Shown piece after piece: positions 54,050-64,000 of a stretch of DNA of 64,000 bases; within the stretch, counting starts at the first letter, position 1; the number at the start of each line of letters is the position of its first letter. The position numbers and the translations under genes were made by a program. The stretch covers positions 62,001-126,000 of the forward strand of contig NZ_FTMN01000006.1 of assembly GCF_900155945.1 (NCBI RefSeq). Direction: 5' to 3'. Under the pieces are notes generated by a model that had not been told where the DNA came from, made no database searches, and saw only the letters and a list, made by a program, of their open reading frames with translations. The DNA comes from Marinobacterium stanieri. Lineage in GTDB: Bacteria > Pseudomonadota > Gammaproteobacteria > Pseudomonadales > Balneatricaceae.

Positions 54050-55423
54050 ATGGCCAATAACACCCGAGTCGAACACGATAGTCTGGGAGAAGTGGAAGTC
54101 CCCGAAGCGGCACTCTACGGTGCTCAAACCCAGCGCGCGGTGGACAATTTCCAGTTCAGCGAGCTGAAACTGCCGGATCATTTCATCGCTACCCTGGCCC
54201 GTATCAAGGCCGCCTGTGCTCAGGCCAATGCCGAGCTGGGCCTGCTGGAGAAGGAGCAGGCCGACGCCATTGTCGCCGCCGCCGACCGCGTTATCGAAGG
54301 CGGCTATGCCGAGCACTTCCCGGTGGATGTGTTCCAGACCGGTTCCGGCACCAGCACCAACATGAACATGAACGAAGTGCTGGCCTCGCTGGTCAAGCAT
54401 CACTCGGGTCTTGAGTTGCATCCCAACGACCACATCAACATGAGCCAGAGCTCCAACGATGTGATTCCCACCTGCATCCATGTCAGCAACCTGTTGATGC
54501 TGGAAAATCGCCTGCTGCCGGCACTGCGCCATCTGGTCGGTCGTCTCACGCGCAAACGCTACGAAGTGGCAGATGTGGTGAAAACCGGCCGCACCCATTT
54601 GATGGATGCCATGCCGATCCGCATGGACCAGGAGCTGGCCGCCTGGCAGCAGCAGATTGAAGATAACCTGACACGGCTGGAGAACATTCGCCCACGCCTG
54701 ACCCAATTGGCCCAGGGCGGCACTGCCGTCGGCACCGGCGTCAATGCGCCGCCTACCTTTGCCCGTCTGTTCTGCCGTTATCTCAGCACCCGCAGCGGCC
54801 TGACCGTCAAACCGGCCGCCAGCCATTTCAGTGCCCAGGCAACCCAGGACACGGCGCTGGAATTGTCCGGCCAGCTGAAAACCTGCGCCACCAGCCTGAT
54901 GAAGATCGCCAATGATCTGCGCTGGATGAACTCCGGCCCGCTGGCAGGCCTGGGTGAGATCGCACTGCCCACGCTGCAGCCCGGCTCATCCATCATGCCC
55001 GGGAAGGTCAATCCGGTGATCCCGGAAGCGGTGATGATGGCCGCAGCCCAGGTCAGCGGTAACGACACCAGCATCAGCATCTGCGCTCAGCACGGCAACT
55101 TCCAGCTCAACACCATGCTGCCACTGATTGCCTATAACCTGCTGCAGAGCCAGACGCTGGTGGCCAACTCCGCCGAACACCTGGCCGATAAGGCCATTCA
55201 GGGCTTCAGCATCAACAACGAGCATATCGAGGCGACGCTTGCCCGCAACCCGGTGCTGGTGACGGCACTGAACCCGGTTCTGGGCTACGAACGCGCAGCT
55301 GCACTGGCCAAACAGGCCTATGCCGAATGCCGGCCCATCATCGACGTGGTTGCTGAAGAAACCGACTTGAGCCGCGAAGAGCTGGAACAGCTGCTCAATC
55401 CCCGGCATCTCACTGGCGCCTGA
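54050..55423 (+). CDS. fumC: Fumarate hydratase, class II
   Basis: 457 residues. Iron-independent fumarase of the TCA cycle (fumarate + water to malate). Superfamily signatures: 'FQTGSGTSTNMNMNEVLA', 'SQSSNDVIPTCIH', 'GRTHLMDAMPIRM' with the catalytic-site His, and the mobile serine loop 'GSSIMPGKVNP' (Ser313-Ser314). DVIPT differs from the DVFPT of E. coli FumC but is common in pseudomonad fumarases; an aspartase is less likely because of the 'MNMNEVLASL' and loop context. AAGGAG precedes ATG 54050. Possibly co-transcribed with the RND pair upstream. Confidence 0.9.
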   Translation: MANNTRVEHDSLGEVEVPEAALYGAQTQRAVDNFQFSELKLPDHFIATLARIKAACAQANAELGLLEKEQADAIVAAADRVIEGGYAEHFPVDVFQTGSGTSTNMNMNEVLASLVKHHSGLELHPNDHINMSQSSNDVIPTCIHVSNLLMLENRLLPALRHLVGRLTRKRYEVADVVKTGRTHLMDAMPIRMDQELAAWQQQIEDNLTRLENIRPRLTQLAQGGTAVGTGVNAPPTFARLFCRYLSTRSGLTVKPAASHFSAQATQDTALELSGQLKTCATSLMKIANDLRWMNSGPLAGLGEIALPTLQPGSSIMPGKVNPVIPEAVMMAAAQVSGNDTSISICAQHGNFQLNTMLPLIAYNLLQSQTLVANSAEHLADKAIQGFSINNEHIEATLARNPVLVTALNPVLGYERAAALAKQAYAECRPIIDVVAEETDLSREELEQLLNPRHLTGA

Positions 55424-55432
55424 CAGGCGCCA
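55414..55432 (+). other. Stem-loop across the fumC stop codon
   Basis: TGGCGCC-tgaca-GGCGCCA, a perfect 7-bp GC-rich stem with the fumC TGA in its loop. No T-tract follows directly, so it may stabilise the mRNA end rather than terminate. Confidence 0.5.
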
Positions 55433-55468
55433 TCCGCTATACTTTCGCCCCCAAACGTGAGCGAAAAA

Positions 55469-55494
55469 CCCTGCTTTTTTTGTGAGTAGCAGGG
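55469..55494 (+). other. Stem-loop in the dapC leader
   Basis: CCCTGCT-tttttttgtgagt-AGCAGGG (7-bp stem), ending 17 bases before ATG 55512 and just upstream of the ribosome site. A weaker TTTCGC/GCGAAA pair lies immediately before it. A T-rich loop rather than tail argues against a terminator. Confidence 0.4.
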
Positions 55495-55511
55495 CCTGAC
55501 AGGAAAAGCGC

Positions 55512-56708
55512 ATGAACCCAGATCTCGACAGACTCCAGCCCTATCCGTTTGAAAAGCTGGCCGTGCTCAAAGCCGGCGTCCAGCCACCGACCAGCCTTGA
55601 GCACATTTCGCTCGGCATCGGTGAGCCCAAGCACCCGGCACCGCCGTTCGTGCTCGAAGTGATGGCGGATAATCTCAGCTGCCTGTCGAACTACCCCACC
55701 ACCAAGGGAATGCCCGAACTGCGCCAGGCCATCGCCGGCTGGTGTGAGCGTCGCTTTGAGCTGGGTGCGGGCAATGTGGACCCGGACCGCAACGTGCTGC
55801 CGGTGAACGGTACCCGTGAAGCGATCTTCGCCTTCACCCAGGCCGCCGTGGCACGCAAGCCCGATGCGATGGTGGTCGCGCCCAACCCCTTCTACCAGAT
55901 CTATGAAGGCGCCGCCTATCTGGCCGGTGCCGAGCCGCACTACCTGAACTGTCTGCCGGAAAACGGGTTTATTCCGGATTACGATGCCGTACCGGTCGAT
56001 GTCTGGCAGCGCTGCCAGCTGCTGTTTGTCTGCTCACCGGGTAACCCCACCGGCGCCGTGCATGACATGGACACGCTGAAAAAGCTGATTGCGCTGGCGG
56101 ATGAGCACGACTTCATCCTTTGCTCCGACGAGTGCTACTCCGAGCTGTACCCGGATGAGAACAACAAGCCGGCCGGTCTGCTGCAGGCCTGTGCCGAACT
56201 GGGGCGCAGCGATTATGCCCGCTGCATCGTGTTCCACAGCCTGTCCAAGCGCTCCAACCTGCCGGGCATGCGTTCCGGCTTTATTGCCGGTGATGCCAGC
56301 CTGCTGGAGCCCTTCCTGCTGTACCGTACCTATCACGGCTGCTCCATGCCGATTCAACACCAGCTGGCCTCCATAGCAGCCTGGAACGACGAAGCACACG
56401 TACTGGAGAACCGCAGCCAGTACCGCCACAAGTTCGAAGCCGTACTGCGCGTGCTGCAGCCGGTCATGGACGTGAAACAGTCCGATGCCAGCTTCTACCT
56501 CTGGGCACCGACCCCCATCGCCGATGACGAGTTCGCCAAGGGCCTGTTCGAGCAGCAGAACCTGACCGTGCTGCCGGGTCGCTACCTGTCCCGCGAAATC
56601 GACGGTGTGGTACCGGGTGCAGGCTTCGTGCGCATGGCACTGGTCGCCACTGTGTCTGAATGTGTCGAAGCGGCCGAGCGTATCCGCCGCTACATCGAAT
56701 CGCTGTAA
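55512..56708 (+). CDS. dapC: N-succinyldiaminopimelate aminotransferase
   Basis: 398 residues, fold-type I PLP aminotransferase that converts N-succinyl-2-amino-6-ketopimelate to N-succinyl-L,L-diaminopimelate in the lysine/peptidoglycan pathway. The PLP lysine is Lys246 in 'HSLSKRSNLPGMRSGF'; 'CSPGNPTGAV', 'YPTTKGMPELRQAIAGW' and the final Arg region are family-typical. AGGAAA precedes ATG 55512. It heads a dapC-(yffB-like)-dapD-dapE cluster, which fixes the substrate assignment. Confidence 0.94.
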   Translation: MNPDLDRLQPYPFEKLAVLKAGVQPPTSLEHISLGIGEPKHPAPPFVLEVMADNLSCLSNYPTTKGMPELRQAIAGWCERRFELGAGNVDPDRNVLPVNGTREAIFAFTQAAVARKPDAMVVAPNPFYQIYEGAAYLAGAEPHYLNCLPENGFIPDYDAVPVDVWQRCQLLFVCSPGNPTGAVHDMDTLKKLIALADEHDFILCSDECYSELYPDENNKPAGLLQACAELGRSDYARCIVFHSLSKRSNLPGMRSGFIAGDASLLEPFLLYRTYHGCSMPIQHQLASIAAWNDEAHVLENRSQYRHKFEAVLRVLQPVMDVKQSDASFYLWAPTPIADDEFAKGLFEQQNLTVLPGRYLSREIDGVVPGAGFVRMALVATVSECVEAAERIRRYIESL

Positions 56709-56719
56709 CGGGAGCCGGC

Positions 56720-57070
56720 ATGACAACCATCTACGGTATCAGCAACTGCGATACGGTGCGCAAGGCGCGCAAATGGCTGGAAGCAGAAGCGGTTGAGTTC
56801 GAGTTTCATGATTTTCGCAAACAGGGCCTGAGTGCCGAGCAGGTTGCCCGCTGGTGCGCAGCCGCCGGCATCGACAAGGTTCTGAACAAGCGTGGCACCA
56901 CCTGGCGCCAGCTGCCCGATGAGGTCAAGGCTACCACCGATGAAGCGGCACTGCAGGCGCTGCTGGTGGAGCAGCCCACACTGATCAAGCGTCCGGTGCT
57001 GGAACTGGACGACGGCCGCATCGAGATCGGCTTCAAGGCGGACAGCTATGCCGCCTTGTTCGGCAACTGA
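56720..57070 (+). CDS. yffB: ArsC/Spx-family protein, YffB-like
   Basis: 116 residues. 'IYGISNCDTVRKARKWLEAEAVEFEFHDFRKQGL' is the thioredoxin-like start of the ArsC/Spx/YffB family; only one Cys (about 9, in SNCDT) is present in the N-terminal motif, and the last third 'LIKRPVLELDDGRIEIGFKADSYAALF' is typical of YffB. A reductase role is unproven. In E. coli yffB sits directly before dapE, and here it lies within the dap cluster too, a conserved but unexplained link. GGGAG before ATG 56720 rejects the 20-codon longer frame. Confidence 0.88.
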   Translation: MTTIYGISNCDTVRKARKWLEAEAVEFEFHDFRKQGLSAEQVARWCAAAGIDKVLNKRGTTWRQLPDEVKATTDEAALQALLVEQPTLIKRPVLELDDGRIEIGFKADSYAALFGN

Positions 57071-57131
57071 GCCGGGCCAACCAATACCGATTACTGAATA
57101 CTTTTTTACTTTTTGAAGAACGGAGTTAACG

Positions 57132-60209
<3,078 letters not shown>

Positions 60210-60213
<4 letters not shown>

Positions 60214-60509
60214 ACTGGCAGCGCCTCAAAGCCAGATTGCGCCGCCAGGCCGAAGACGGTCGCGCCAACCTGCGCAACCTGATGAGCGGCGCCTTCCTTT
60301 TCTTTGTAGGCCTGGGTGCCATCATGATGGCACAGTACAGCCTGCCGAGCGGCCTCAAGGCTGAAATGCTGGCGCTGGCAGGCTTGATCCTGCTGAGCCT
60401 CGGCAGCATACTCGCCCTGTATGGCTACCTGAGCCTCAGCCTGCTGCGAATTTGGCACTTTCTGGACGACGATGATGAGCGACGAGACGACACGCCACCC
60501 CGACATTGA
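60210..60509 (+). CDS. Small two-helix membrane protein
   Basis: 99 residues, no recognised family. Basic cytoplasmic start (MNWQRLKARLRRQAEDGRAN), two membrane helices at about 25-45 and 52-76, acidic C-terminal tail. It starts inside the rlmA stop (ATGA) and its last 38 bases overlap the next gene, so it is translated as part of the dapE-rlmA run. Function unknown. Confidence 0.7.
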
Positions 60510-60867
60510 GATTTACATCAAGAGCCGCTCGCTGGAGCAGATTCTGGCCTGGCTGGAGCAACTGAGCGAATCCCTGCAGGCGGTGGAAACCGCCGGTAGC
60601 ACCCACCACCTGTCATGCATCATCAAGGGTCAGACGATTCCGGTGATGATCCATGAGCGCGCGCTGGGTAAAGCCTGGACCAGCCTTTGGTTCCGCTCCG
60701 ACGCCACCCCCTGGGAGCGCGATCTGGATTGCGCCGAAGAGGCATCCCGGGCTCTGGATACCCAGGTGCGCTGTATCGTATCCGGCTGGGAAGACGGCGA
60801 TGACCCCGACGAGTGGTGGCGCATCGAAAACGGCAACACCGAAAAGATCAGCTGGCGTACCGAATAA
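60472..60867 (+). CDS. Conserved hypothetical soluble protein
   Basis: 131 residues, acidic. 'DIEIYIKSRSLEQILAWLEQL' start, several Trp residues (for example 'WTSLWFRSDATPWERDLDCAEEASRAL') and 'DDPDEWWRIENGNTEKISWRTE' at the end; I recognise the general type as a conserved gammaproteobacterial hypothetical but no domain name. Two ATG codons in a row (60472, 60475) start it, with GGACGACG ahead. Overlaps the upstream gene by 38 bases in another frame. Confidence 0.7.
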   Translation: MMSDETTRHPDIEIYIKSRSLEQILAWLEQLSESLQAVETAGSTHHLSCIIKGQTIPVMIHERALGKAWTSLWFRSDATPWERDLDCAEEASRALDTQVRCIVSGWEDGDDPDEWWRIENGNTEKISWRTE

Positions 60868-60890
60868 GGCCATTGCACAGGAAAGCCGCC

Positions 60891-61865
60891 ATGACACTCG
60901 AATCTCCCCCGCTACACGCGCTATTACTCGACGGTCAGGGCGGCGCAACCAGCCTGACACCGGCACAACTGGATGCCTGGCAGCCCGAACAGGGCCTGCT
61001 TTGGCTGCACCTGGATTACACCGACTCCGCCTCGCGACAGTGGCTGGAGCAGCAGAGTAAGCTGCCGGAACTGGCCATCGAATCCCTGCTGGCGGAAAAC
61101 ACTCGCCCCCGAGCCGCCCTGCTGGGCGAACACCTTTTGCTGGCCCTGCGTGGCGTCAATACCAACCCGGGTGCAGACCCCGAGGACATGGTGTCCATTC
61201 GCCTGTGCATCTCCTCCAACTGCATCATCTCCACCCGTAAACGCCGCCTGCTCTCGGTAATCAAGCTGGTAGAACAGCTGCATGCCGGTCAGGGCCCCTG
61301 CACCAGTGCCGATCTGATTGTGCAGCTCAATGAAGGGCTGGTGGAGCGCATGGGGCTGACCGTGGAAGCACTGGATGATGAGCTTTCAGAACTGGAATTG
61401 AACCTGCTGACCGACGCCGACAGTGAAATGCGTCACAGCGTGCGCAACCTGCGCCGCCAGTGCATCAGCCTGCGTCGCTACTACTCACCCCAGCGTGATG
61501 CGTTCAACCAGCTGCAGGGCGAACGCCTGGACTGGCTAAGCACCGATCACCGTCTTGCCCTGCGGGAGATCAGCGACCGCCTGCTGCGCCATATTGAAGA
61601 TCTGGACATGCTGCGCGAGCGCGCCGCCATGGCACAGGAAGAGCTGGCCAGCCAGCAAAGCGAGCAGCTCAACCAGCGCATGTACGTGCTGTCGATCATC
61701 TCCGCCATTTTCCTGCCGCTGGGCTTCCTCACAGGCCTGCTGGGCATCAACGTGGGCGGCATTCCCGGTGCTGACAACGACAATGCCTTCCTGATGTTTC
61801 TGGCCAGCCTGAGCCTGATGGTGGGCGGATTATTCTGGCTGTTCCGCCGCTGGCGCTGGCTCTGA
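60891..61865 (+). CDS. zntB: Zinc transporter of the CorA family
   Basis: 324 residues (E. coli ZntB 327). Long cytoplasmic N-terminal domain of alpha/beta and helical bundle, then two C-terminal membrane helices (about 263-285 and 296-315) joined by the loop bearing the G-x-N selectivity motif as 'GLLGINVGGIPG'. The GxPG that follows GIN is typical of ZntB rather than CorA. It forms a pentameric zinc channel. ATG 60891 follows AGGAAAG; the 26-codon extension is rejected. The last 36 bases overlap the convergent EamA gene. Confidence 0.92.
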   Translation: MTLESPPLHALLLDGQGGATSLTPAQLDAWQPEQGLLWLHLDYTDSASRQWLEQQSKLPELAIESLLAENTRPRAALLGEHLLLALRGVNTNPGADPEDMVSIRLCISSNCIISTRKRRLLSVIKLVEQLHAGQGPCTSADLIVQLNEGLVERMGLTVEALDDELSELELNLLTDADSEMRHSVRNLRRQCISLRRYYSPQRDAFNQLQGERLDWLSTDHRLALREISDRLLRHIEDLDMLRERAAMAQEELASQQSEQLNQRMYVLSIISAIFLPLGFLTGLLGINVGGIPGADNDNAFLMFLASLSLMVGGLFWLFRRWRWL

Positions 61866-62747
61866 AGGCTTCATTTTCTGCTGCAGCACCACTGCACCCA
61901 CGATCAGTGCCAGCCCCACAAAGGTGGCGGGCACTATGGGCTCATTCAGGAACAGCCGGATAAACACCAGCGACAGAAAGGGTGACAGGAAAATCAGGTT
62001 CGATATGCGGCTGACATGCGTCGCCGCCCGCATCGCCCCCAACCAAAGCAGGAAGGTTACCCCCATCTCGAACAGCCCCACATAGGCAGCCCCCAACACC
62101 CCCTGCAGGGAGGGCACCACCAGCTCACCCTGCCAGGCCATCAATGCCCACACCATGGGCGTACCCAGCAGAAAACAGAGCAACAACGTTACCGCCGGCG
62201 CCCCTTCGGCACGGGTGTTGAGAATCCAGTACAACGCCCAGATCAGGGTACTGCCCAGTGCCAGTGCCACCCCGGGCAGGCTGTCGAACTCCAGTGCCAG
62301 CAGGTTGCCGCGGGTAGCAATCACCAGCGCGCCCATATACCCCAGCAGCATGGCGATAATATCGATGCGGTGCAGTTTCTGCTTCAGCAGAGGCACAGCC
62401 AGCAATGCCAGCGTCAGTGCCCAGGTGTAATTGAGCGCCTGAGCCTGCTGCGCGGGCAGCAGGTCATAGGCACGGAACAGCACCAGATAGTACAGAAAGG
62501 GATTCAGCGCACCCATGGCCAGATAGTAGCCGGGACGCCGGCGCAGCTGTTGCAGCAGCTCACCCCAGCGGTGCTGCCAGCTGACCGCTACCGCCAGTAC
62601 CAGCGTGGAAAACAGGCCGGACCAGCCCAGCAACTGCAGTGGACTGAGGGTCTGCAAAGAGAGTTTAAATGCCGTGGCCACCGTGGACCACAGCAGGACT
62701 GCGCTCAGACCGAGCAGCATGGCGCGTGACTGGGATTTCTCCGACAT
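61830..62747 (-). CDS. EamA/DMT-family transporter
   Basis: 305 residues, ten predicted membrane helices arranged as two EamA repeats (about 10-140 and 155-290; 'FLSPFLSLVFIRLFLNEPIVPATFVGLALIVGAVVLQ' is the classic C-terminal repeat string). Inner-membrane exporter of amino acids or metabolites; substrate unknown. The C-terminal tail (Pro/Ala/Glu-rich) is encoded in the overlap with zntB. Confidence 0.9.
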   Translation of the reverse strand: MSEKSQSRAMLLGLSAVLLWSTVATAFKLSLQTLSPLQLLGWSGLFSTLVLAVAVSWQHRWGELLQQLRRRPGYYLAMGALNPFLYYLVLFRAYDLLPAQQAQALNYTWALTLALLAVPLLKQKLHRIDIIAMLLGYMGALVIATRGNLLALEFDSLPGVALALGSTLIWALYWILNTRAEGAPAVTLLLCFLLGTPMVWALMAWQGELVVPSLQGVLGAAYVGLFEMGVTFLLWLGAMRAATHVSRISNLIFLSPFLSLVFIRLFLNEPIVPATFVGLALIVGAVVLQQKMKPSEPAPAAEQPE

Positions 62748-62805
62748 CCGAACAACCTCAGGTGGGGGACAAAACGCGCTAGCAAAACATATTTGCGGCT
62801 CTGTG

Positions 62806-63237
62806 TCAGGCCTCTACGTGGATTGAACTTCGCGCCTGCTCGATTTCGCCGGCCAGGTTACTGGCTGCATAGAGGGCAACCTGCTCGAAGCGGTCGGATC
62901 GCAGCGCCTGGGCACGTGGCGTACGGGCCTGCACGTCCAGTCTGGAAACCTGAAACGCATAGTCGCCCGGATTGGGGTCATTAATGGAATGATTAAGGCG
63001 ATCAACCACCTGGGAGGTGTGCAACTCGGTGGGATCGGGGTAGCTAAGGCCGGCAGTGGTGGGCAGCTCAAACCCTTCACCTGCGGGCGCAGCCGCCTGT
63101 TGCGGCTGGTAGATCTCCTGATTGGAGGCAATAAGGCTGAGCAAAAAGGCGAATTGGGCACCATTGGGCGACTGCACTGCCTGTGGCAGTGAGGCCGTAT
63201 AGGTCTCAATTCGATTTTGAATTTGCTCTGTTTGCAT
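62806..63237 (-). CDS. Hypothetical protein (143 residues)
   Basis: No signal peptide or membrane segment. 'SPNGAQFAFLLSLIASNQEIYQPQQ' and a C-terminal 'LRSDRFEQVALYAASNLAGEIEQARSSI' flank a middle rich in Pro, Asp and Thr. Not a family I recognise. Two ATGs stand in a row; GGAGGG is best placed for the second (63237). Divergent from greB. Confidence 0.6.
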   Translation of the reverse strand: MQTEQIQNRIETYTASLPQAVQSPNGAQFAFLLSLIASNQEIYQPQQAAAPAGEGFELPTTAGLSYPDPTELHTSQVVDRLNHSINDPNPGDYAFQVSRLDVQARTPRAQALRSDRFEQVALYAASNLAGEIEQARSSIHVEA

Positions 63238-63310
63238 CATCCCTCCGTAGTGACTGGTATTATCGGCAAACAGCTGTAATCCTTTACTTTTTTCTTACGG
63301 AGACCTGTCG

Positions 63311-63808
63311 ATGGGACGCTGGCGCCCCCCTCAGGCGAAGAGTTCGCCCTATATCACTCAGGAAGGCTACAACCAGCTCACAGAGGAGCTGAAATACCTG
63401 TGGAAGGTAAAACGCCCGGAAGTCACTCAGGCCGTCAAGGAAGCCGCAGCTCAGGGCGACCGCTCGGAGAATGCTGAATATATTTACGGCAAGAAGCAGT
63501 TGCGTGAAATCGACCGGCGTGTGCGCTACCTGTCCAAACGGCTGGAGCACATCAAGGTGGTCGACCGTGCACCGGATGACCAAAGCCGTGTTTTCTTTGG
63601 CGCCTGGGTCACGCTGGTGGACGAAGAGGATCAGGAACGGCGTTATCGCATCGTCGGTGCCGACGAAATAGATCCTGCCAAGGGTTACATCAGCATAGAC
63701 GCACCGTTGTCACGGCAGCTGTTGAAAAAACAGGTGGGCGATGAAGTAGTCATTGAGCGCCCCGAGCAGGACGAGCTCTGGCTGGAAGTGCTGGCGATAG
63801 AGTATTGA
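63311..63808 (+). CDS. greB: Transcription elongation factor GreB
   Basis: 165 residues. N-terminal coiled-coil hairpin with the acidic tip 'GDRSENAEYIYGKKQLREIDRRVRYLSKRL' and a C-terminal FKBP-like domain. It enters the RNA polymerase secondary channel and triggers cleavage of backtracked RNA. 'EYIYGKKQLREIDRRVRYL' distinguishes GreB from GreA ('EYHAAKEQQ'). ACGGAGA precedes ATG 63311. Confidence 0.95.
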   Translation: MGRWRPPQAKSSPYITQEGYNQLTEELKYLWKVKRPEVTQAVKEAAAQGDRSENAEYIYGKKQLREIDRRVRYLSKRLEHIKVVDRAPDDQSRVFFGAWVTLVDEEDQERRYRIVGADEIDPAKGYISIDAPLSRQLLKKQVGDEVVIERPEQDELWLEVLAIEY

Positions 63809-63820
63809 GGGCCCAATAAA

Positions 63821-63859
63821 GCCGGGGCCCCACCAACCAAAGATGATGGGGTGCCCGGC
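63821..63859 (-). terminator. Terminator of the gene at the right edge
   Basis: On the minus strand GCCGGG..CCCCA and TGGGG..CCGGC form an interrupted stem (GCCGG/CCGGC outer, CCCCA/TGGGG inner) followed by TTTATT, about 20 bases after the stop at 63880. Confidence 0.6.
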
Positions 63860-63879
63860 ATTGAGCTGGCTATAAAGCC

Positions 63880-64000
63880 TTAGAACAGCAGATCAACTAC
63901 CCCGCCTTCGCCTACAACCGTAATAGGCTCGCCGGTTTCAGCAACCTGATCCCTGATCAAATTGTAGATGGCCCCTACTCCAGGCACATCCATATCAGCT
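63880..64000 (-). CDS. 3' end of a gene extending beyond the window
   Basis: The last 40 codons of a minus-strand gene, ending VVGEGGVVDLLF and TAA. The visible part reads ADMDVPGVGAIYNLIRDQVA, then ETGEPITVVGEGG. It is in coding composition and has a terminator behind it. Too little is present to name a family. Confidence 0.65.
   Translation of the reverse strand, partial: ADMDVPGVGAIYNLIRDQVAETGEPITVVGEGGVVDLLF

Noticed and set aside
55424-55511. Lysine riboswitch before dapC
   Set aside because: The region is too short and lacks the conserved lysine-aptamer pattern; only simple stems are seen.

Overview
The window is a stretch of a gammaproteobacterial chromosome, moderately GC-rich apart from two AT-rich patches. 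Gene content fits a marine Oceanospirillales-type bacterium (perhaps Marinobacterium-like): DUF2339 and DUF3087 membrane proteins, DnaJ-related proteins, a 343-residue Pseudomonas-type DapD, several respiratory and signalling genes. The lineage is an inference from gene types only. No tRNA, rRNA, CRISPR array, transposase or integrase was seen.

Layout. 1-3.5 kb (minus): a four-gene MCE/Mla-type lipid ABC transporter (STAS-permease, ATPase, MCE protein, auxiliary lipoprotein). 3.6-5.8 kb: an AT-rich island with two foreign-looking genes, a secreted Sel1-repeat protein and a Gly/Ala-rich hydrophobic-hairpin protein. 6-12.6 kb: valS, a host-attachment-family protein, a tandem array of inverted REP elements, a gamma-glutamylcyclotransferase-like protein and a dCache chemoreceptor. 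12.6-17.2 kb: a divergent SMR exporter/MarR pair with two palindromic operators, then a LysR regulator divergent from a penicillin G acylase-like enzyme. 17.2-26.7 kb (minus): nitroreductase, YbaK, a MASE1-PAS-GAF-GGDEF cyclase, a RhlE-type helicase, an SPFH protein and YbiT. 26.8-31.2 kb: small conserved genes (DUF2007/zinc ribbon, Met-rich Spy-like protein, deaminase, DUF3087, pirin, ArfB).

31.3-33.3 kb holds a NapC/NirT-type tetraheme quinol dehydrogenase followed by an octaheme hydroxylamine-oxidoreductase-like cytochrome, closed by a strong terminator; together they look like a quinol-to-nitrogen-oxide electron chain. 33.3-42.9 kb: two DnaJ-related paralogs flank a DUF2339 protein and a tripartite RND efflux operon (OMF-MFP-RND, each pair coupled by ATGA). 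43-49.5 kb: dacB, a YigZ protein, a 46-residue membrane protein, small hypotheticals, a SlyD-like isomerase with pdxH, a lipoprotein and a P-loop kinase.

49.7-59.4 kb is a long plus-strand run: a second RND adaptor/permease pair, fumC directly behind it, then dapC, a YffB/ArsC-like protein, dapD and dapE (the succinylase branch of lysine/meso-DAP synthesis). It continues with rlmA, two small overlapping genes and zntB, then EamA, a hypothetical, greB and the 3' end of a gene leaving the window.

The most interesting loci are the octaheme/tetraheme pair, the AT-rich two-gene island, the acylase with its LysR regulator, the dual MarR operators, the REP array and the 46-residue membrane protein.
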